Source: Streptococcus sanguinis
Lineage (GTDB): Bacteria; Bacillota; Bacilli; Lactobacillales; Streptococcaceae
Direction of reading: 5' to 3'
Length of the DNA stretch: 64,000 nt
NCBI RefSeq assembly: GCF_013343115.1
Contig: NZ_CP054570.1
Span: forward strand, 1,178,001 to 1,242,000
Translations under genes and position numbers: made by a program
Part shown: in pieces, positions 54,157 through 63,710 of the stretch
Layout: each line of letters opens with the position of its first letter
How positions within the stretch are numbered: position 1 is the stretch's first letter
Notes under the pieces: model-generated
The model's database searches: none
What the model saw: the letters and a program-made list of their open reading frames with translations, nothing else
Told to the model about the DNA's origin: nothing

Positions 54157-54429
54157 TTATTCAGCTTCTGAGCTAGATCCTGATCCATCTTCTGGAATTT
54201 CCTCACCATCTGCTGGAATTTGGATAACGTTCCCATCAGGCATTGTGTATTCTGTCACTTCTTTGCCATCAACTGTCTTGGTCTTCTTATCAACAGCATC
54301 TTTCTGGAAGTCCACTTGTTTTCCATCCTTAATTTCTGAGTTATCAGCTTCTTTATTTCCGCATGCGGCTAAAAAGAATCCTGACATTCCGATAAGAGCA
54401 ACGAGCATAGCAATTTTTTTAACGTTCAT
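54157..54429 (-). CDS. Small lipoprotein, first gene of the efflux operon
   Basis: 90 residues. Lipobox LAAC at Cys23, then a short acidic, Lys/Asp-rich mature part with VDGKEVTEYTMPDGNVIQIP. It is lipidated and surface-exposed. The function is unknown. It is 28 bp before the membrane-fusion gene and shares its promoter, so it may help the exporter or serve as a decoy or sensor part. AAAGGAG precedes the ATG. Confidence 0.85.
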   Translation of the reverse strand: MNVKKIAMLVALIGMSGFFLAACGNKEADNSEIKDGKQVDFQKDAVDKKTKTVDGKEVTEYTMPDGNVIQIPADGEEIPEDGSGSSSEAE

Positions 54430-54453
54430 TTGATTTCTCCTTTGTTTGACAAG

Positions 54454-54474
54454 CAGGAAGTTTGTTGCTTCCTG
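54454..54474. repeat. Hairpin in the leader of the efflux operon
   Basis: caggaag-tttgttg-cttcctg, a perfect 7-bp stem, about 25 nt before the start of the lipoprotein gene and upstream of its ribosome site. No T run follows, so it is not a terminator. It may stabilise the mRNA. Confidence 0.5.
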
Positions 54475-54626
54475 ACAGTAATTGTTTTTTTGAACAATTC
54501 TATTCTAACAAAGCCATCTATCCCCTTCCTACCCACTATCTGTTTTTTATCTGTTTTTTCGAAACTAATACTATTCTTTTGAAAATCAGGCAAATCTTCC
54601 GCTCTAAGACCTATCATCTGCTTTTA

Positions 54627-54635
54627 TGATATAAT
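54627..54635 (+). promoter_or_regulatory. Extended -10 promoter of the lactonase gene
   Basis: TGATATAAT about 37 bp before ATG 54672. The ribosome site is GAGG, 8 nt upstream of the ATG. Confidence 0.65.
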
Positions 54636-54671
54636 AGTAGCAAGCAATCTAAATAAATACGAGGTAATGTC

Positions 54672-55682
54672 ATGGCACAAACAGTTTACTTTGGAACCTA
54701 TACTCGCAGAGATTCCAAGGGAATTTATAAGGCAGATTTTAATTCTAACAAAGGAACTTTAGAAAACTTGACCTTGTTTGCTGAAGAGCCCAGTCCGACC
54801 TACCTAGCCTTTGATAAGGCTGGACATCTCTATTCTGTCGGAGCAAAGGACGGACAGGGAGGTATTGCAGCCTTTGATCAAGCAGGTCAGCTCCTCAACC
54901 ATGTTGTTGAAGAAGGGGCTCCGCTCTGCTATGTGGCAGTCGACGAGGATCGTGACTTAGTTTACGGTGCCAATTATCATAAAGGACAAGTCTTGGTTTA
55001 CAGACGCCTAGCTAACGGCAGACTGGAACTAGCTGACTCAGCTACCCACCAAGGTCAAGGACCACATGCCAATCAGGCCTCTGCTCACGTCCACTATGCT
55101 GACCTAACACCAGATCAATACCTGATCACCTGCGACTTGGGAACTGATGAAGTAACTACTTATGATGTTGCTGAAGATGGAAAGATCGCTCCTCTGGATA
55201 CCTACAAGTGTGCCGCTGGAGCTGGTGCCCGCCATATCGTTTTCCACCATCATTATAAAATCGCCTATTTAATCTGTGAGCTTAATTCTACTATTGAAGT
55301 CCTAATTTACGATGGAGTCGGCCATTTTGAATACCTGCAAACTGTCTCCACCTTGCCAGAGGACTTTGAAGGAGCCAATGGAACAGCTGCTATCCGCCTG
55401 TCTGCTGACGGCAAGTTCCTCTACGCTTCCAACCGCGGCCATGACTCTCTTGCTGTTTACAAAATCTTAGCTGATGGCAGTTTGGAGTTAATCCAGATTG
55501 CACCTACCAATGGCCAAAATCCACGAGATTTCAACATCACACCGGATCAAAATCATATCATCGCTGTCCATCAAGACTCAGACAATGCAACCATCTTCAA
55601 ACGCGATGCGGAAAGTGGAAAATTGGCAGAAATCTCCCATGATTTCTACGTTCCCGAAGCTGTTTGTGTGACCTTTAAATAA
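54672..55682 (+). CDS. Lactonase family protein (6-phosphogluconolactonase-like)
   Basis: 336 residues of the seven-bladed beta-propeller YbhE/Pgl type. Typical phrases are YFGTYTRRDSKGIYKADF at the start, EEPSPTYLAFD, GAGARHIVFHHH (with His and Arg near the presumed active site), GANGTAAIRLSADGKFLYAS and NGQNPRDFNITPD. It may hydrolyse 6-phosphogluconolactone in the pentose phosphate route; other family members act on different lactones. No signal peptide. Own promoter, followed by a 61-residue gene. Confidence 0.88.
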   Translation: MAQTVYFGTYTRRDSKGIYKADFNSNKGTLENLTLFAEEPSPTYLAFDKAGHLYSVGAKDGQGGIAAFDQAGQLLNHVVEEGAPLCYVAVDEDRDLVYGANYHKGQVLVYRRLANGRLELADSATHQGQGPHANQASAHVHYADLTPDQYLITCDLGTDEVTTYDVAEDGKIAPLDTYKCAAGAGARHIVFHHHYKIAYLICELNSTIEVLIYDGVGHFEYLQTVSTLPEDFEGANGTAAIRLSADGKFLYASNRGHDSLAVYKILADGSLELIQIAPTNGQNPRDFNITPDQNHIIAVHQDSDNATIFKRDAESGKLAEISHDFYVPEAVCVTFK

Positions 55683-55749
55683 GCAGAATTCTTGTCTTTC
55701 TATTAGAAATTTGATTAAATAGTATAAAAATTATTAAGGAGCAACTACC

Positions 55750-55935
55750 ATGAATCCAGTAGATTTATTTAATCAAGTAAAAGAAATGATTGAAAAGAAA
55801 GACTTTGATGGCGCCAAAAAGTTTATCGAAGAAAACAAAGACAAACTCGGTGAATACCTAGATCAAGCCAAAAAATTAGTAGCTGGAAATGAAATGGCCA
55901 GCGGCGCAATTGATAAAATTAAAGGTTTGTTCTAA
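55750..55935 (+). CDS. Small helical protein of unknown function
   Basis: 61 residues, amphipathic and highly charged (VKEMIEKKDFDGAKKFIEEN, then DQAKKLVAGNEMASGAIDKI). No cysteine, signal or membrane segment. The gene is real: AAGGAG lies 8 nt before the ATG and a strong terminator follows its stop. Such short Lys/Glu-rich proteins are found in several streptococci, with no function known to me. It may be co-transcribed with the lactonase gene, 67 bp upstream. Confidence 0.8.
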   Translation: MNPVDLFNQVKEMIEKKDFDGAKKFIEENKDKLGEYLDQAKKLVAGNEMASGAIDKIKGLF

Positions 55936-55946
55936 GTAAACATAAC

Positions 55947-55976
55947 AAAAACGCTTGAAAAATCAAGCGTTTTTTA
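55947..55976. terminator. Bidirectional terminator
   Basis: Stem acgcttga-aaaa-tcaagcgt with A run on the left and T run on the right. It serves the small gene (rightward) and mgtE (leftward). Confidence 0.88.
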
Positions 55977-55983
55977 TTCTTTT

Positions 55984-57324
55984 TTATAAAATCAATGGTA
56001 AGAAAATTTGTGCTAAGCCTAGAAAAGCTAGATAACCTAACACATCTGTTGCTGTGGTAATGAAAATGGTCGAGGCTAGAGCCGGATCCTGATGCAGGGT
56101 CTTGATAATCAACGGTACAAAGTAACCAAATAGAGCACCACATGCTAGATTGATCATCATAGCCAATACCACAATAACAGACAGATAGAAATTTTGATAG
56201 AAGACGAACATGACAATCGCTGCAATCAAGCCAGTAAAGAAACCATTAACCAAAGCTAGCACGATTTCTTTGAATACTAAATTCCGATCTTCTTTCAGAT
56301 CCAGTTTCCCCAAGGCAATTCCCTGGATAACTAAAGCAAGTGTCTGAGAGGCAGAATTTCCGCCCATTCCTGTGATAATAGGACTAATCGCTGCTAATGC
56401 TACAACTTTTGAAATCGTATCATCAAAAAGTGCCACTGTCGCAGAAGCTAGAAAGGCTGTCACTAGGTTAATCATCAACCAAGGTAAGCGTTTCTTGAGT
56501 GATTCTTTGAAAGGTCCTCCAATTTCTTCACTTTCTTGGACACCACCCATCCGCAAGATATCTTCTTGATACTCTTCTTGCAAAACATCGACGATATCGT
56601 CAATAGTGATGATTCCTAGCAATACCTGCCGATGATTGACGACCGGTACGACAGATAAATTATATTTGGCAGAAAGCTGTGCCACTTCCTCTTGGTCAAC
56701 CTCTGGTGTTACACTCACTATCTGAGTATTCATAAATTCACTGAGTTTCATCTCCGCATCATGAATAAACAAATCACGGATATCAATCCAGCCAACTAGC
56801 GAATGATGCACATTCCTTATAAATAAGGTATCAATAACTTCCGTATTGGGCGAAATCTCCCTCAATTTATTGAGAGTTGCTGAGACGGTCAGATTTTCAT
56901 TTAAGGTAATGAATTCTGTCGTCATCAGACCACCAGCTGTCTGAGGATCGTAAGCCAACATAGCTTTCAAATTCTCTTGACTGGTATTTTTCATCATACT
57001 TAAGTATTGCTTACGCAAGTCCACACTCAAGTAACCCAAAATATCTACCACATCATCATCTGGCATAAGATGAAAAAGAGTGCTGGTACGTTTGAAAGAA
57101 ATCGATTGGATAATCTTTCGTTGCAACTCCGGCTCGGCTTCTTTTAAAATCTCTACCAATTGATCATCACTAGCCATTTCTGTAAAGGTTTTGAGAAGAT
57201 TCCCTTCATCATCCTCCAAGGCCTCCAAAGAAAGAGCAATATCAATGGGATAGTAATCGTCAAATATCTGATTGAAAACTTCACTATCCTGTGATAGTAA
57301 GACCTGATTTAATAATTCTTCCAT
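55984..57324 (-). CDS. mgtE: Magnesium transporter MgtE
   Basis: 446 residues, full length. The N-terminal superhelical domain (to about 130) is followed by two CBS domains (TEFITLNENLTVSATLNKLR, IVSVTPEVDQEEVAQLSAKY) and five membrane segments in the C-terminal 170 residues, with the pore motif ISPIITGMGGNSASQTLALV. In known members the cytosolic part senses Mg2+ and closes the channel. No Mg2+ riboswitch is seen before it. Confidence 0.95.
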   Translation of the reverse strand: MEELLNQVLLSQDSEVFNQIFDDYYPIDIALSLEALEDDEGNLLKTFTEMASDDQLVEILKEAEPELQRKIIQSISFKRTSTLFHLMPDDDVVDILGYLSVDLRKQYLSMMKNTSQENLKAMLAYDPQTAGGLMTTEFITLNENLTVSATLNKLREISPNTEVIDTLFIRNVHHSLVGWIDIRDLFIHDAEMKLSEFMNTQIVSVTPEVDQEEVAQLSAKYNLSVVPVVNHRQVLLGIITIDDIVDVLQEEYQEDILRMGGVQESEEIGGPFKESLKKRLPWLMINLVTAFLASATVALFDDTISKVVALAAISPIITGMGGNSASQTLALVIQGIALGKLDLKEDRNLVFKEIVLALVNGFFTGLIAAIVMFVFYQNFYLSVIVVLAMMINLACGALFGYFVPLIIKTLHQDPALASTIFITTATDVLGYLAFLGLAQIFLPLIL

Positions 57325-57383
57325 TGTACTCCTCCTTCCACTTTGCTAGTATACCATAAAAGACTGATTTTGATACAAGAAAG

Positions 57384-57607
57384 CTATAAAATCTTCAGTA
57401 AATCGCTCACTTTTTCAAGCATGTAGTCACAAGGAAACGCAGGGATTACTTGATTATATTTTCCGAAAGAAAAACTGTCATCTTGTCCTCTAATTTTTCA
57501 AGGGAAAGAGCATGACCAGACCCACACAGTACTTCTAGGCAATTTTCTCGGAAAAGATGATAAATCTCCCTCTCATCAATTAGGGTGGTTCCTAAATCAA
57601 AAAATAT
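57384..57607 (-). pseudogene. Relic of a HAD-type hydrolase gene
   Basis: Within the mgtE-eno gap the minus strand reads YFFDLGTTLIDEREIYHLF in one frame with no start codon and stops at 57446. This is the typical opening of a HAD phosphatase (DLGTTLID with the motif I aspartate). Then a second frame gives NQVIPAFPCDYMLEKVSD and ends LLKIL at 57384, which looks like the usual C-terminal end of such proteins. The middle (about 140 residues) is missing, so the gene has decayed by deletion and frameshift. The flanking 57325-57383 and 57608-57631 hold no gene. Confidence 0.6.
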
Positions 57608-57631
57608 CCATTGTTACATCTTTACACATCA

Positions 57632-57657
57632 AAAAAGCTAGGACTAAGTCCTAGCTC
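57632..57657 (-). terminator. Terminator of eno
   Basis: Inverted repeat agctaggact/agtcctagct followed on the minus strand by TTTTTTG. Confidence 0.85.
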
Positions 57658-57675
57658 CTCTTAAAGGTTGTTAGA

Positions 57676-58983
<1,308 letters not shown>

Positions 58984-59019
58984 TTACTCTCCTTATTATT
59001 TAAAATTATTTACTAGTCT

Positions 59020-59048
59020 ATGATACCTCAAAAACGCTTTTTTTTCAA
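59020..59048 (-). promoter_or_regulatory. Promoter of eno
   Basis: Minus-strand -35 TTGAAA (59043-59048) and -10 TATCAT (59020-59025), spacing 17 bp. A strong ribosome site (AAGGAG) precedes the ATG. Confidence 0.75.
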
Positions 59049-59173
59049 GGAAAAATAGAGAATCTAAGCAAATTTGAGAAATTTTGCACAAGAAAACGAT
59101 TCCAAATTTACTATATAAATGTTTTTCCAGCGAGCCAGAACGAATATTCAACCTTTTAGAATTTCTCCTTTTA

Positions 59174-59182
59174 TGGTACAAT
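59174..59182 (+). promoter_or_regulatory. Extended -10 promoter of the YueI-family gene, close to its start codon
   Basis: TGGTACAAT with the ATG 7 nt after its last base. Transcription would start at or within a base or two of the ATG, giving a leaderless message. There is no ribosome site in the preceding 20 nt. Confidence 0.6.
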
Positions 59183-59188
59183 TTTATT

Positions 59189-59638
59189 ATGACTGATATT
59201 AATAAAGTAATCATGGAAAAAGCCCAGGGCGGAGTCAAGCTCAACCCTGATGAACAGCGTAGATTTTTAGGGACTTTTGAGGAGCGAGTGCTGGCCTCCT
59301 GCTCTATTGAGCAAGCCAACGAGACTCTCATTCGCAGTCATTTCAAGGAAATGCTCAGCAGCATCATGAAAAACTGCCAACCTGTAATTGTCAAAATTTC
59401 CCCAGAAGTCGAGTCAGGCAATCAAATCTTTTATCTAAAAACCTCCAAGGAACTGGGCTGCGAGGCTACTATTGTCTCAAGCGATTACCAGTCTTCTCCT
59501 TTTGGCCTGATTGTCCATAGCGACCATCTTGTCCAAGTAGATGATAAGGATATGAACCAACAGTTTGCTGGACTCCTTCAGCCAGCAGAAAAACCAGCAA
59601 AAGAAAAGCGCTCCCTCTGGAAAAAATGGTTTGGATAG
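59189..59638 (+). CDS. YueI family protein (DUF1694)
   Basis: 149 residues from ATG 59189 (an upstream ATG at 59084 in frame adds residues with no promoter or ribosome site). Core sequence PDEQRRFLGTFEERVLAS is the family mark, and the rest carries ISPEVESGNQIFYLKTSKEL. The function of YueI proteins is not known. A basic tail (KEKRSLWKKWFG) ends the protein. Likely leaderless (see the promoter entry). Next gene starts 1 bp after its stop codon. Confidence 0.82.
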   Translation: MTDINKVIMEKAQGGVKLNPDEQRRFLGTFEERVLASCSIEQANETLIRSHFKEMLSSIMKNCQPVIVKISPEVESGNQIFYLKTSKELGCEATIVSSDYQSSPFGLIVHSDHLVQVDDKDMNQQFAGLLQPAEKPAKEKRSLWKKWFG

Positions 59639-59639
59639 G

Positions 59640-59978
59640 ATGAAAAATTTAGAAAAACTTTTTGCCTTCTTTGAAGCAGAAAATCAACGTGATTGGCAAA
59701 CCTATCAGAGCTTTCTTTCTAATCAAGTTAGCTGGGAATTAGAAGGTGACACAACCGAAATCATCGAAGGAAAAGCGGACTACTTGACTAAGATTCAAAA
59801 AGCCTACCATAACAACCCCGTCCAATTTCGTTGTACTTATTATCAGCTTAGTCCTGACCAGAGTCGGATTGTGACTATTTTAGAAAATGAGTTGGGTGAC
59901 CTGTCTTGTGATATCTTCTTCTTTGAAAAGGGCATGATAGTCAAAGAAATTGAATACCTACTAAAAAAAGCGGACTAA
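59640..59978 (+). CDS. NTF2/SnoaL-like small protein
   Basis: 112 residues. It has the alpha-beta-cone layout of the NTF2-like superfamily: FFEAENQRDWQTYQSFLS, then VSWELEGDTTEIIEGKADYL, then the beta strands VQFRCTYYQLSPDQSRIV and DIFFFEKGMIVKEIEYLL. Such proteins bind small ligands or act as weak enzymes. It follows the YueI-family gene by 1 bp and probably depends on coupling. Its stop codon lies in the loop of the shared terminator and overlaps the stop of the opposite glycerate kinase gene. Confidence 0.75.
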   Translation: MKNLEKLFAFFEAENQRDWQTYQSFLSNQVSWELEGDTTEIIEGKADYLTKIQKAYHNNPVQFRCTYYQLSPDQSRIVTILENELGDLSCDIFFFEKGMIVKEIEYLLKKAD

Positions 59979-59988
59979 CCGCTTTTTT
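59963..59988. terminator. Bidirectional terminator inside the convergent gene ends
   Basis: Stem aaaaaaagcgg-actaa-ccgcttttttt. The loop holds the stop codons of both genes (59975-59978), so the hairpin lies within both coding ends. Confidence 0.85.
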
Positions 59989-61093
59989 TCATTTTTAGTA
60001 GATGCCCAATATTTCTGGCTGTTCGAATCAAATTTTGCTCGGCCTGCTCTAGGATCTTATCTAAACTATCTGCTTGTGCAATAATAGGAAAAGCTGCCTG
60101 AATATTCTCAACTGGGAAATCCGGTAAATCATCTGCCAGACTGCCGCAAATAGCCAGTACAGGAATGCCTTCAGGTGTTCGTCTTGCGACCCCGATTGGT
60201 GCCTTACCCGCCAAAGACTGACGGTCCATCCGTCCTTCGCCAACGACGACCAAGTCCGCTTTTTTAACTCTGTCATCAAAATCCAGTAAATCTAAACAGG
60301 TTTCGATACCCGAAACGATTTTTCCTCCAGCAAAAGCGACCAGTCCTGCAGCCATTCCGCCTCCGGCTCCAGCTCCATCCATATCAATCACCTGAGGATC
60401 AACCAACTGATAGAAATCTGCCATGGCTTGATCCACTTGAGAGAATAATAAGGGTGCTAGACCTTTCTGACCTCCGAAAACAGTTGTCGCACCACGCTCA
60501 CCGCATAGAGGATTGTCTACATCCGTCAAAATCTCAATCTCAACTTCTTTCAAGAAAGCAGGAACCTGCTCAGCTGATATTCGGGCAACCTTTCCCAAAA
60601 ACGAGCCAATGGGGCGCAGTCTATGATTGTCCGCATCGAAAAATTCATAGCCCAGGCCCGCTGCCAGTCCAATTCCACCGTCATTGCTGGCCGAACCTCC
60701 AACACCAACTAAAATTTTTCTAACACCGTCTTCAGCTAGGTGCAAAATCAATTCTCCCAACCCTTTGGTCTCTAAGGCCAAGGGATTTCGTTTTTCCTTA
60801 GGAATAGAGGCAAGTCCTACCAAGTCAGCCATTTCAAAAAGCGCTTGCTGACCATTTCTGGCGTAGGGCATTTTTACTGGCTGGCCAAAGGGTCCAGTCA
60901 CAGTGTGATGAAATTCAGCCCAGCCCAAGGCTGCTGTCAGCGCAGCCATTGTCCCCTCGCCGCCGTCACCGACCGGTAGCAAGTCAAAGCTGGCATCTGG
61001 CAAGGCCTGAGAAAATCCTGTCTGCAGAGCTTGAGCAACCTGAGTAGCTGACAAACTTTCCTTGAAAGAATCCGGTGCAATTAGGATCTGCAT
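59975..61093 (-). CDS. glxK: Glycerate kinase
   Basis: 372 residues of the GlxK/GarK type. The N-terminal MQILIAPDSFKESLSATQVA with PVGDGGEGT, the region LVGVGGSASNDGGIG and the C-terminal VVGEGRMDRQSLAGKAP are the family marks. It phosphorylates D-glycerate to 2- or 3-phosphoglycerate, entering glycolysis just before enolase. It ends in a 4-bp overlap with the opposite gene. serB starts the unit 9 bp upstream of its ATG. Confidence 0.93.
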   Translation of the reverse strand: MQILIAPDSFKESLSATQVAQALQTGFSQALPDASFDLLPVGDGGEGTMAALTAALGWAEFHHTVTGPFGQPVKMPYARNGQQALFEMADLVGLASIPKEKRNPLALETKGLGELILHLAEDGVRKILVGVGGSASNDGGIGLAAGLGYEFFDADNHRLRPIGSFLGKVARISAEQVPAFLKEVEIEILTDVDNPLCGERGATTVFGGQKGLAPLLFSQVDQAMADFYQLVDPQVIDMDGAGAGGGMAAGLVAFAGGKIVSGIETCLDLLDFDDRVKKADLVVVGEGRMDRQSLAGKAPIGVARRTPEGIPVLAICGSLADDLPDFPVENIQAAFPIIAQADSLDKILEQAEQNLIRTARNIGHLLKMKKSG

Positions 61094-61102
61094 GCCTCTC
61101 TC

Positions 61103-61750
61103 CTACTCTTTTCTATTGTCTAAAAGATCAATGACCCGATAGAGATTGCATTCTTGAATCTGATAAGGGGCCTGCTCGCGCACTATAGGCTTGGCCATAA
61201 AGGCAATTCCTATCCCTGCCGCTCGAATCATAGGCAGATCATTGGCGCCATCTCCCATAGCAATTGTTTGATTTAATTCAAACTTATTTTCAGCCGCCCA
61301 TGCTTTTAGCATGGCGAGCTTGGTATCCTTAGTGACAATCTCTCCTAAGACTCGGCCTGTCAAAAAGCCATGTTGAATTTCCAAACGATTTGCCTTGACG
61401 TAGTCAATTCCAAGCTGCTCAGCCAGTCTGTCCACCGTCTCATGAAAACCACCTGACACCAAGCCTACTTTATAACCACGTTTATGCAGCTCATCGACCA
61501 AGTCCTCGGCTCCTGGCGTGAAGTTTATCCTTTCAGCAATTCGAGCAAAAATATCCTCTGGCAGCCCTTTTAAAAGGGCCACCCGCTCACGTAAGGCAGC
61601 TTCAAAGTCCAACTCTCCTCGCATGGCACGCTCAGTAATGGCCGCAACCTGAGCTCCTACACCAGCCTCCTCTCCTAGCAGGTCAATCCCTTCTTCCATG
61701 ATTAAGGTGCTATCTACATCCATGACTAACAAGCCTTTGACTGTTTTCAT
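61103..61750 (-). CDS. serB: Phosphoserine phosphatase
   Basis: 215 residues, the core SerB HAD domain without an N-terminal ACT domain. Motif I VMDVDSTLI, motif II LVSGGFHETVD, motif III region KDTKLAML and motif IV MGDGANDLPMI are complete. It makes L-serine from phosphoserine. 9 bp separate it from glxK, so one transcript covers both. Each acts on the phosphoglycerate-serine node. Confidence 0.95.
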   Translation of the reverse strand: MKTVKGLLVMDVDSTLIMEEGIDLLGEEAGVGAQVAAITERAMRGELDFEAALRERVALLKGLPEDIFARIAERINFTPGAEDLVDELHKRGYKVGLVSGGFHETVDRLAEQLGIDYVKANRLEIQHGFLTGRVLGEIVTKDTKLAMLKAWAAENKFELNQTIAMGDGANDLPMIRAAGIGIAFMAKPIVREQAPYQIQECNLYRVIDLLDNRKE

Positions 61751-61872
61751 TGTCCGACCTCATTCTTTCTATTTTTTGTATTATACAAGAAATTCTATTT
61801 CAAAACAAGCTGGGAAAAATTGAAATCTCAGAATCCTTGTTATTGACTGTTCTCTAACGTTCTCTTTGTAAA

Positions 61873-61899
61873 AGAAAAAAGTTCCCGAAGGAACTTCTT
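61873..61899 (-). terminator. Terminator of ezrA
   Basis: Minus-strand stem aagttcc-ttcg-ggaactt with the stable UUCG loop, followed by TTTTCTTTT. Confidence 0.88.
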
Positions 61900-63624
61900 T
61901 TAAAAACGAATATTCTCGCGTGTTTTTTCGTAGGATGTCACAAAACGCTCTGTCACGCCTGGCTCGACAAGATCCAAAGCTTTTGAAATGATTTCCAAAG
62001 ATTGAGCATAGTCGTAGTCATGTTCAAAGACATACAAGGACTTGTTGAAGGCCGCCTGTACATTATCATCAAAGGAACGATAGCGGTTTGAATACTGCAG
62101 CAGCTGCTCAGTCAAGGTAGCATCTTGGACGATACGATAGGTTTCTTCTTCCAATTGCTCCATATCATTCCCTAGAATTTCCAGCCAACGGTTAACTGAT
62201 TCGATATTGACTCGTGTAGCTTCCAATTCCTTTACCAACTCTTCAATATTATTGCTGGTTGAGAAGAAAATTTCTAAGAAAGAGTCTGGAATACCTGGCA
62301 AATTGCGTTTTTCCATATATCTCTTAATGGTATGCAATTTGTTAGCATAGATATTGACCTTCTGGCGAGCGTTGGCATCATCTTTTTCAATCTCTGCAAG
62401 TGCTTCACCAAGAGAAATCTGCTCATCTTCGATTTCTTTCAAACGCTCTTGGATAGCTTCCAACTCTTCCTGAACCACAGAATAAGCTTGCTTGGTTTCA
62501 GAAGAATCTTCTACCGCGCTAAGTACTACATCTTCCTGGGCAGAAAGCTCGGCCTGCAACTCCTTGACATGAGAAGTTTCTGTATCAGAGATAAGGAAGG
62601 TTTGAGATAAACGTTCTATCTCTTTTTGGAGTTGCTGGTTGTTTTCCTTTGTATGAGCCAGGTAGCTAGGCAAGTTTTTAATCAACTTCTCCACTACTTT
62701 ATGGGCGTCAATTTCCCGCGTAAAAATTTCATAGAGAGCGTTAATCTCTTCTTGCGCCTGCTCATTTTCATACTCAGCATTATCCAGCTCTAGGGCTGAA
62801 ATATTAGCTTCATTGCGTTTGAGGCTTGCGTGAAGCTGTTGGAAACGAGACTCTATATCTGTTTCGATAAAGTGATAACCAGATTCCAAGAGCTTACGGT
62901 GACCAGATTCTAAGTCTTCCAACTGATCTGGCAGTTTCACAGTCAACTCTTCGACAATGGCAGGAACTTTCTCAACAATATGTGTCAGAGCAAGGATATG
63001 ATCCTCTGCCTTATCCAAGATTTCAGCTGCTTCAACCGGGTCACCTGAAGAATTAAGGGTCACAAACTGAGAAAACTCTGACTGGATATTTTCCAGCTGT
63101 TTCTCAATCTCAGCTAGGGCTTGCCCATACGAGTCTGCATTCTCCGCCACCTGGGTTTGCAGTTTTTCAAACAAATCCAAGGCATGGAGCACACGACCGC
63201 TGTTCTTAGACTCTTGCTCTTTAAGATCTTCCAAGGCTGCACGAATCATCTTGATATCTTCTTCAATCAAATCAATCTGACTCTCAATATTGCCGATAGC
63301 ATGCTTGGCTTTTATGAAACGGAAAGAATTATTGTACCCTTCTGCTTCAAATAGATTATTTTCAATATCAGCAAATGAATTTAAGGACAGGTCTACCCAT
63401 TTTTGATTCCATTCACGGAAGGCTACCTGACTCTGCCCAATCAAATGCATATTTTTTACTTCTTCAACTTCATCATTCACAGGGAGATTATAGAGTGCTT
63501 CTTTTCTCTCCTCCAAATTTTGAAGTAAAGCTTCATTTCTCTTTCTCATCAAAACTGCAGTACCATAGCCGACAACCAAAAGCAGAGCTACCACAGCAAC
63601 GAGAATAACTAGTCCAATAGACAT
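61900..63624 (-). CDS. ezrA: Septation ring regulator EzrA
   Basis: 574 residues. One N-terminal membrane segment (IGLVILVAVVALLLVVGYG) is followed by four long coiled coils, the layout known for EzrA (N outside, spectrin-like repeats inside). It binds FtsZ and couples division to wall growth. The start at 63624 is chosen because AAGGAG lies 8 nt before it; an ATG at 63657 has none. Located just after gyrB as in other streptococci. Confidence 0.95.
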   Translation of the reverse strand: MSIGLVILVAVVALLLVVGYGTAVLMRKRNEALLQNLEERKEALYNLPVNDEVEEVKNMHLIGQSQVAFREWNQKWVDLSLNSFADIENNLFEAEGYNNSFRFIKAKHAIGNIESQIDLIEEDIKMIRAALEDLKEQESKNSGRVLHALDLFEKLQTQVAENADSYGQALAEIEKQLENIQSEFSQFVTLNSSGDPVEAAEILDKAEDHILALTHIVEKVPAIVEELTVKLPDQLEDLESGHRKLLESGYHFIETDIESRFQQLHASLKRNEANISALELDNAEYENEQAQEEINALYEIFTREIDAHKVVEKLIKNLPSYLAHTKENNQQLQKEIERLSQTFLISDTETSHVKELQAELSAQEDVVLSAVEDSSETKQAYSVVQEELEAIQERLKEIEDEQISLGEALAEIEKDDANARQKVNIYANKLHTIKRYMEKRNLPGIPDSFLEIFFSTSNNIEELVKELEATRVNIESVNRWLEILGNDMEQLEEETYRIVQDATLTEQLLQYSNRYRSFDDNVQAAFNKSLYVFEHDYDYAQSLEIISKALDLVEPGVTERFVTSYEKTRENIRF

Positions 63625-63710
63625 ATAGAACTCCTTCACATTGTTACTATAAAGCAAACATAATGATTATATCATATTTTTGCCCATAATGGTTGATTTT
63701 TCTGATTTTT

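Noticed and set aside
54157..54617. A further small gene upstream of the lipoprotein (54426-54617, minus)
   Set aside because: It overlaps the lipoprotein start, has no ribosome site and covers the leader hairpin and promoter region.
59084..59188. Longer N terminus for the YueI-family protein
   Set aside because: The extra 35 residues are not like the family, and the promoter lies inside them.
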